DNA of 9,660 nucleotides from assembly GCA_002501065.1 (NCBI GenBank), contig DLRK01000117.1, forward strand, positions 1-9,660. The letters run 5' to 3'. Within the stretch, counting starts at the first letter, position 1; each line of letters opens with the position of its first letter. The notes under the pieces were generated by a model that ran no database searches, had not been told where the DNA came from, and saw only the letters and a program-made list of their open reading frames with translations. Below are positions 6,140 to 9,660 of this stretch, piece by piece. Both the position numbers and the translations under genes were made by a program. This stretch comes from Akkermansiaceae bacterium UBA7890 (GTDB taxonomy: Bacteria > Verrucomicrobiota > Verrucomicrobiia > Verrucomicrobiales > Akkermansiaceae).

Positions 6140-7540
6140 GTGCGACGCCTCCTGCCTCTTCTCTCTCCCAGTGTCCTGCTCCTCGCGAGCTGTGCACTGC
6201 AGGAGGATGGCCAGCATCCCGCCAGAGAGACCGCCATCGATCTTCCCTCTCTCTGGAGCGAAGCCTCCAGTGGGCAACACGGCAAGATTTCCACCGGCTG
6301 GCTCTCCGAGTTCCAGGACCGCCGCATGAACAGCCTGGTGCGGGAGGCTGTCCGGAAGAACAACAACCTGCAGGCCTCCGCTCACCGTCTGCGGGCCACC
6401 CGTGAGAGCACTATCACGGCGAGAGCCGCCCGACTCCCTCGCATCAGTGCCGCCGGCACGACTTCCCGGAGCCACGCGGGACTCGGCCCCTCCCCGGGAA
6501 TCTCCAGCGGTTCCTACGGACTCTCCTTCTCCGCCAGCTGGGAAATCGACGTCTGGGGTCGCCTCCGCGATCTCGATTACGCCACCCGGGCCGACTACCA
6601 GGCTGCGCTCGCCGACTACCGCTCGGCTCAACTGTCTCTCGCCATCAACACTGCCAAGGCATGGATCAACCTGACGGAAGCCCAGCAGCAGGTGGAACTG
6701 GCCGAACAAACTCTCGCCGACTTCAAGAAGAGCCTCTCGCTCATCAGCCGGCGCCATCGCGAGGCTCTTCTGCGAGCCGTGGATGTCCAGTTTGGCCGCA
6801 ACAACGTGGCCAGCGCCGAACGCAACATGCGCAGTCAGGTCCTGCGACGCGACGAAGCCGCACGGGCGCTGCAACTCCTTCTCGGGCGCTATCCGTCGGG
6901 GGAGCTGGAGGCAACCTCCGACCTGCCAATTCTCAAACGGCAGGTTCCCGCCGGGCTTCCCTCGGAATTACTGACCCGTCGACCGGACCTCACGGCAGGA
7001 CACGCCCGAATCCACGCATCGGCCCGGCGTGCCGATGCTGCCCGCAAGGCCCTCCTCCCCTCCTTCCCTCTCACCGGGTCAGGAAGCACCCGGTCTGAAC
7101 AGCTTCGACTGGCTCTCGATCCTGCTTATCTCACCTGGTCAATAGCATCATCTCTGACCCAAACCGTCTACCAGGGAGGCGCCCCCAGCGCCCAGGCACG
7201 AGCCGCCCTCGACCGCAATAAATCCGCCATTCACGATTATACTCAGAGTGTGCTCCAGGCGTTCCGGGAAGTTGAATCTGCCCTGCAGATCGACCACTCG
7301 CTCCGGGAGCAGGAAAGGTTTCTCCTCGTTGAGGTCGATCAGGCCAGCAAGGCCCAGGCTGCTGCGGAACGTGATCTCGGTCTCGGCATCGAAGGGTCCA
7401 GCGTCCTCGAAATTCTCGAATCCCAGCGCCGGGCCGTAAATGCCCGGGGGACCCTGATCCGGTTGCGTAACCAGCGACTGCAGAACCGCCTCGATCTCCA
7501 CCTCGCCCTGGGAGGCGACTATGAAACGGTAGAAAGGTAG
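6140..7540 (+). CDS. NodT/TolC-type outer-membrane efflux lipoprotein
   Basis: The 466-residue protein belongs to the NodT family of outer-membrane factors, which form trimeric channel-tunnels for RND or MacB-type efflux systems. A lipoprotein signal peptide (residues 1-17) ends at the lipobox LASC with C18; residue 19 is Ala, which favours the outer membrane. Two OEP repeats follow. The first has SASWEIDVWGRLRDL (132-146). The second starts after the family hallmark PAGLPSELLTRRPDL (270-284) and continues through ALLPSFPLTGSGS (304-316), QTVYQGGAPSAQAR (341-354) and AFREVESAL (374-382). Length is normal. The start is a GTG chosen because it puts a proper signal peptide first; no in-frame ATG or Shine-Dalgarno is seen upstream. 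Neither an inner-membrane pump nor an adaptor lies next to it, so it must work with partners encoded elsewhere; the substrate is unknown. Confidence 0.94.
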   Translation: MRRLLPLLSPSVLLLASCALQEDGQHPARETAIDLPSLWSEASSGQHGKISTGWLSEFQDRRMNSLVREAVRKNNNLQASAHRLRATRESTITARAARLPRISAAGTTSRSHAGLGPSPGISSGSYGLSFSASWEIDVWGRLRDLDYATRADYQAALADYRSAQLSLAINTAKAWINLTEAQQQVELAEQTLADFKKSLSLISRRHREALLRAVDVQFGRNNVASAERNMRSQVLRRDEAARALQLLLGRYPSGELEATSDLPILKRQVPAGLPSELLTRRPDLTAGHARIHASARRADAARKALLPSFPLTGSGSTRSEQLRLALDPAYLTWSIASSLTQTVYQGGAPSAQARAALDRNKSAIHDYTQSVLQAFREVESALQIDHSLREQERFLLVEVDQASKAQAAAERDLGLGIEGSSVLEILESQRRAVNARGTLIRLRNQRLQNRLDLHLALGGDYETVER

Positions 7541-7549
7541 GGGAGAGGT

Positions 7550-7572
7550 GCCCCGATCCCCGGGATCAGGGC
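7550..7572. terminator. Dyad at the convergent junction, possible two-way terminator
   Basis: GCCC-C-GATCC pairs with GGATC-A-GGGC around a CCG loop: nine pairs with one mismatch. It spans the 25-base gap between the stops of the efflux gene and the PDZ gene and includes the PDZ gene's stop codon. Its place between two converging genes suits bidirectional termination, but there is no T-run on either side. Confidence 0.45.
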
Positions 7573-8498
7573 TCCTGGTTGCCTCGCTCCCGGTCCTGCT
7601 CTGCCCGGTAGACGGGGTGCACTTCGGGAACAACCTTCAGGTCGAGACGCCTGGTTCCTCGCAGGAGAGTCAGGTTGGTGGCTCGACCTGCCATCAGGTA
7701 GTAGAAAGCATTCCGGGCCTCGGCGTAGTTGCTCACCCGCCACCGCCCAACCGAGAGCAGAATGTCGCCCCGCTTCAGGCCGGCAACTGCACCGGGTGAG
7801 TCCGGTCGCACCATCTCAACGGCCAGAACAGGATTGGGCGCATTGACGGTGACTCCGATCCAACAGGGCGAGACACGCCCGAAATTCCTGAGATCGAACT
7901 CTATTCGCTCCACTGCCTCCACCGGCAAGGCATAGGTTCCATTGCTGATTCCGGGAGCCGCCTCATGGCAGAGAGCCACCACCTCCCCCTCGACGTTGGT
8001 CAGAGGAGTCCCCGGCAGAGGAGTGTCCTGAAGGGGATGGTGAATACGGAGGAGAGCCACCGGCAACACCTTCCCCCGGAAGGTATTCTCCCAGCGTACC
8101 ACCCGGCTGGCCCGCTTCTGACCGGGAAGATACACTGCGTCTCCGGGCAGCAACCCGAGCGCACTGCCGAGAGAAGCTGGCTCGCTGTCGTCCTCTGGTC
8201 CGGCCAGCACGGTCAACCGGGTAACAGGATCGTGCCCGATGAACCTGAGTGCCCGGCCCGACTCCAGGGCGGCCTGTTGTGGATTGCTCCCCACCACGGA
8301 GATGGTTGCCAGACGTCCTCCACCGAGGGACACGCTGCTGGACTGAACCAGGTCACTCTCTCCCTCCAACGCCGTAAAAGTCACTCCACTCTGAGCCACG
8401 AGCGCTCCCGTCGCGCAAACAAAAGCTGCCGGAAATACAACCGCTCTCACTCGACAGAGAACTCCGCATATAATCCGGAGCGGGAAGAACAAAGTCAT
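7566..8498 (-). CDS. Exported HtrA-like pseudo-protease with C-terminal PDZ domain
   Basis: A 310-residue protein with an N-terminal signal peptide (about residues 17-36), a trypsin-like HtrA fold region (about 45-205) and a PDZ domain (about 212-292; RPDSPGAVAGLKRGDILLSVG). The fold is recognisable by alignment to HtrA landmarks, but each catalytic position is changed. The His of TNNHVV becomes S67 (ATISVV), the Asp of DPxTDLAVL becomes R94 (DPVTRLTVL), and the Ser of GNSGGPL becomes P162 (PGTPL). It should therefore not cleave peptides; peptide or misfolded-protein binding through PDZ is the likely remaining function. It lies 21 bases after the putative anti-sigma gene and is the last gene of the sigma operon. 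The ATG at 8498 has a GGAG only one base away; GTG at 8450 would give a shorter, cleaner signal peptide and is a fair alternative. C177 and C212 could form a disulfide. Confidence 0.85.
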   Translation of the reverse strand: MTLFFPLRIICGVLCRVRAVVFPAAFVCATGALVAQSGVTFTALEGESDLVQSSSVSLGGGRLATISVVGSNPQQAALESGRALRFIGHDPVTRLTVLAGPEDDSEPASLGSALGLLPGDAVYLPGQKRASRVVRWENTFRGKVLPVALLRIHHPLQDTPLPGTPLTNVEGEVVALCHEAAPGISNGTYALPVEAVERIEFDLRNFGRVSPCWIGVTVNAPNPVLAVEMVRPDSPGAVAGLKRGDILLSVGRWRVSNYAEARNAFYYLMAGRATNLTLLRGTRRLDLKVVPEVHPVYRAEQDRERGNQEP

Positions 8499-8519
8499 AC
8501 TCCGCTAAAAGGTGGTAAC

Positions 8520-8900
8520 CTAAAATTCGGTCGCCTTGGGCGGCTCGTTCTCCTTCTTCCCGGAGCGTTCCGATTCGAAGTGGAGAACCTTCTGTTCCGG
8601 CACTTCCAACGAGACAGGTTCTATCCCTTCCTTGCTGGCGTTGCCCCTGGGCCAGGCAAATAAGCTCACGATCACCAGCGCGTATGCCGCGCCCGCGCCA
8701 TAAATCCACTTCGCCCCACCCATCTCCTGCAACCAGACTCCCATTCGCTCCAGGAGCAGGCTGCGCGCAGAACGCCTCATCAAGTCCTGACGCTGCCGGC
8801 GATGAAAGTCCGACAGAAACTCTTCAAAATACTCGTCTGCCGGAACACCCTGTCCGCGCTCCTCAAGGAGTTCTTGAAGCTCTTGAAATTCCTTGTTCAC
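8520..8900 (-). CDS. Small single-pass membrane protein, putative anti-sigma factor
   Basis: The 126-residue product has an acidic, Glu/Leu-rich N-terminus (1-30), a basic amphipathic stretch (FHRRQRQDLMRRSARSLLLERMG, about 32-54), one membrane helix (about 65-83, ending AWPRG) and a ~42-residue hydrophilic tail rich in Glu, Lys and Pro. It follows an ECF sigma gene by 64 bases and precedes an exported PDZ protein, the usual place for an anti-sigma factor: N-terminal part in the cytoplasm to hold the sigma, tail in the periplasm to sense. It has no cysteine, so it is not a zinc-type (ZAS, HxxxCxxC) anti-sigma, and I recognise no RseA or FecR domain. The start is GTG at 8900 with no clear ribosome site. 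The assignment rests on topology and position; a membrane protein of other function is possible. Confidence 0.65.
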   Translation of the reverse strand: MNKEFQELQELLEERGQGVPADEYFEEFLSDFHRRQRQDLMRRSARSLLLERMGVWLQEMGGAKWIYGAGAAYALVIVSLFAWPRGNASKEGIEPVSLEVPEQKVLHFESERSGKKENEPPKATEF

Positions 8901-8941
8901 AGATTATGGGTAACTAGTAAATGAGTCCTGAATTCTTGGTG

Positions 8942-8948
8942 AAGTTCC
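8942..8948 (-). promoter_or_regulatory. GGAACTT: possible ECF-type -35 between sigma and anti-sigma genes
   Basis: On the minus strand GGAACTT (8948-8942) matches the E. coli sigma-E -35 core exactly and lies 41 bases before the GTG at 8900. A TCATT (8924-8920) stands 17 bases further on, only loosely like a -10. The same bases also form the right arm of a 5-bp inverted repeat (AAGTT TGCGG AACTT, 8956-8942), so it may be RNA structure instead. The surrounding 64-base gap is AT-richer than the rest of the window. Confidence 0.25.
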
Positions 8949-8964
8949 GCAAACTTATAAAAAC

Positions 8965-9552
8965 TCATCGTTTCCAGAAGTCCTCCAAGTGCCCCTGAAG
9001 TTGCTGATGGGCGTAGTAAAGACGGGACCGAACTGTGCCTTCGGATACTCCAAGGATCTTACTGATCTCAGCGTGCGGCATGCCCTGAATGTCAAACATG
9101 GTGACAACTGCTCTGTGGTCTTCAGACAGAGCCTGGAGTGCTTCGTTCAATCTTTTTTGAAGTTCGTGGATGTTACTCTGACGTCGAGGATTGGCACGGT
9201 GGCCCTGGTCCACAAAGGAGGTGTCGTTCTGAATGCCACTGTTCACGTCGTCCAGGCTGAGCCCCTTCCTCCGTCCCCGCTTCTTGAGAAAGTTGAGAGT
9301 CATGTTGGTCGCGATGGAATAGATCCAGGTATAGAAGGTAGATTTCCCGCGAAAATGCCGCAGGGAACGGTAAGCCTTGGCAAAGATCTCCTGCAGGAGG
9401 TCGTGAGTGTCCTCCTTGTTGGAGGTCATGTTATAGACCAGGCCGTAGAGCTTGCGGCTGTATTTGATGACCAGGTCATCGAAGGCCTGGGTATCCCCTT
9501 CCTGGGCACGCCGGACGAGTTCTTGATCGGGATCATTCGCTTTTTCAGCCAT
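8965..9552 (-). CDS. ECF-family RNA polymerase sigma factor (sigma-70 regions 2 and 4)
   Basis: The 195-residue protein directs RNA polymerase to a specific promoter set. Region 2 spans about residues 11-95, with the core-binding helix EDTHDLLQEIFAKAYRSL (47-64) and the promoter-melting/-10 part YTWIYSIATNMTLNFLKKRGRR (74-95). A polar linker (about 96-128) leads to region 4 (about 130-190), whose helix-turn-helix is HAEISKILGVSEGTVRSRLYYAHQQL (160-185). No region 1 or 3 is present, as in ECF sigmas. I chose ATG at 9552 over a TTG at 9615: the extra 21 residues are Cys/Arg-rich and unlike the family, and the ATG places the conserved 'QELVRRAQEGD' at the usual distance. It heads the operon with the membrane protein and PDZ protein, which suggests release by envelope stress. 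No Shine-Dalgarno precedes the start. Confidence 0.95.
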   Translation of the reverse strand: MAEKANDPDQELVRRAQEGDTQAFDDLVIKYSRKLYGLVYNMTSNKEDTHDLLQEIFAKAYRSLRHFRGKSTFYTWIYSIATNMTLNFLKKRGRRKGLSLDDVNSGIQNDTSFVDQGHRANPRRQSNIHELQKRLNEALQALSEDHRAVVTMFDIQGMPHAEISKILGVSEGTVRSRLYYAHQQLQGHLEDFWKR

Positions 9553-9580
9553 GCTGGCAGAGAGGGAAGGACTGCGCTGC

Positions 9581-9608
9581 AGCCTAAAGCACCTGCATGC
9601 AGTGTCAA
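9581..9608 (-). promoter_or_regulatory. Candidate promoter of the ECF sigma operon
   Basis: On the minus strand a perfect TTGACA (9608-9603) is followed after 16 bases by TAGGCT (9586-9581, three of six to the -10 consensus). It would start transcription about 20-25 bases before the ATG at 9552. The -35 is strong and the -10 weak, a pattern seen where a regulator helps. Confidence 0.35.
9593..9602. promoter_or_regulatory. 10-bp palindrome between -35 and -10 of the sigma promoter candidate
   Basis: CTGCATGCAG is perfectly self-complementary and directly abuts the TTGACA hexamer. A protein bound here would block polymerase, so it is a candidate operator; a 10-bp palindrome can also arise by chance. 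Confidence 0.25.
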
Positions 9609-9640
9609 AGGGCAAGGACTCCTCAGGGGGACACTTTTGG

Positions 9641-9660
9641 CAGCCTGCCGTCAGCCTGCC
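9641..9660. repeat. Direct repeat, 11-bp period, upstream of the sigma gene
   Basis: CAGCCTGCC occurs at 9641-9649 and again at 9652-9660, one helical turn apart and about 33-52 bases upstream of the candidate -35. Same-face spacing is typical of tandem activator sites. The window ends at the second copy, so further copies or an upstream gene cannot be excluded. Confidence 0.35.

Noticed and set aside
6030..6329. Small plus-strand open frame (99 residues) before the efflux gene
   Set aside because: It starts at a TTG, overlaps the efflux gene in another frame and has no motif or ribosome site.
7965..8663. 232-residue plus-strand open frame over the PDZ and anti-sigma genes
   Set aside because: It crosses two minus-strand genes and their spacer, has no recognisable domain and looks like antisense translation.
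9553..9615. 21-residue N-terminal extension of the sigma factor from a TTG
   Set aside because: The extension is unlike ECF sigma N-termini and overlaps the promoter candidate; the internal ATG at 9552 fits the family.

Overview
The window (GC-rich, about 60%) looks like chromosomal DNA of a menaquinone-using bacterium, most likely from the Verrucomicrobiota. The grounds are a sdhCAB operon of the single-anchor, di-haem type B form with Bacteroidetes-like subunits, a GldG-like/DUF4340 auxiliary ABC-transport pair just upstream, and an ECF sigma / small membrane protein / PDZ protein locus whose layout I associate with that phylum. The taxonomy is inference from protein style, not from a marker gene. 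I see no tRNA, rRNA, CRISPR array, insertion sequence or phage gene.

Layout. Positions 1-838 (+) hold the C-terminal part of a GldG-family protein that enters from the left edge through a long Pro/Glu-rich tract. Its stop overlaps (ATGA) the start of a DUF4340 protein (835-2238, +). A 138-bp gap with three successive inverted repeats leads into sdhC (2377-3093), sdhA (3138-5114) and sdhB (5187-5939), the cytochrome b anchor, flavoprotein and iron-sulfur subunit of succinate dehydrogenase / fumarate reductase. The sdhA-sdhB spacer carries a strong hairpin, and two more hairpins follow sdhB. A NodT-type outer-membrane efflux lipoprotein (6140-7540, +) stands alone, with no pump or adaptor gene visible.

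From 7566 to the right edge everything is on the minus strand and converges on the efflux gene, with a dyad at the junction. Read in its own direction this block is ECF sigma factor (9552-8965), single-pass membrane protein that is probably its anti-sigma (8900-8520), and an exported HtrA-like protein (8498-7566) that keeps its PDZ domain but has lost all three trypsin-type catalytic residues. I read it as an envelope-sensing regulatory operon in which the PDZ protein is a binding or sensing factor rather than a protease.

Most genes are standard families. The parts that deserve attention are the pseudo-protease in the sigma operon, the structured sdhC leader (the only gene start with a well-placed Shine-Dalgarno sequence, and that sequence lies in a palindrome), the sdhA-sdhB hairpin, and the palindrome and direct repeats upstream of the sigma gene. 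I did not find a convincing wholly new system.
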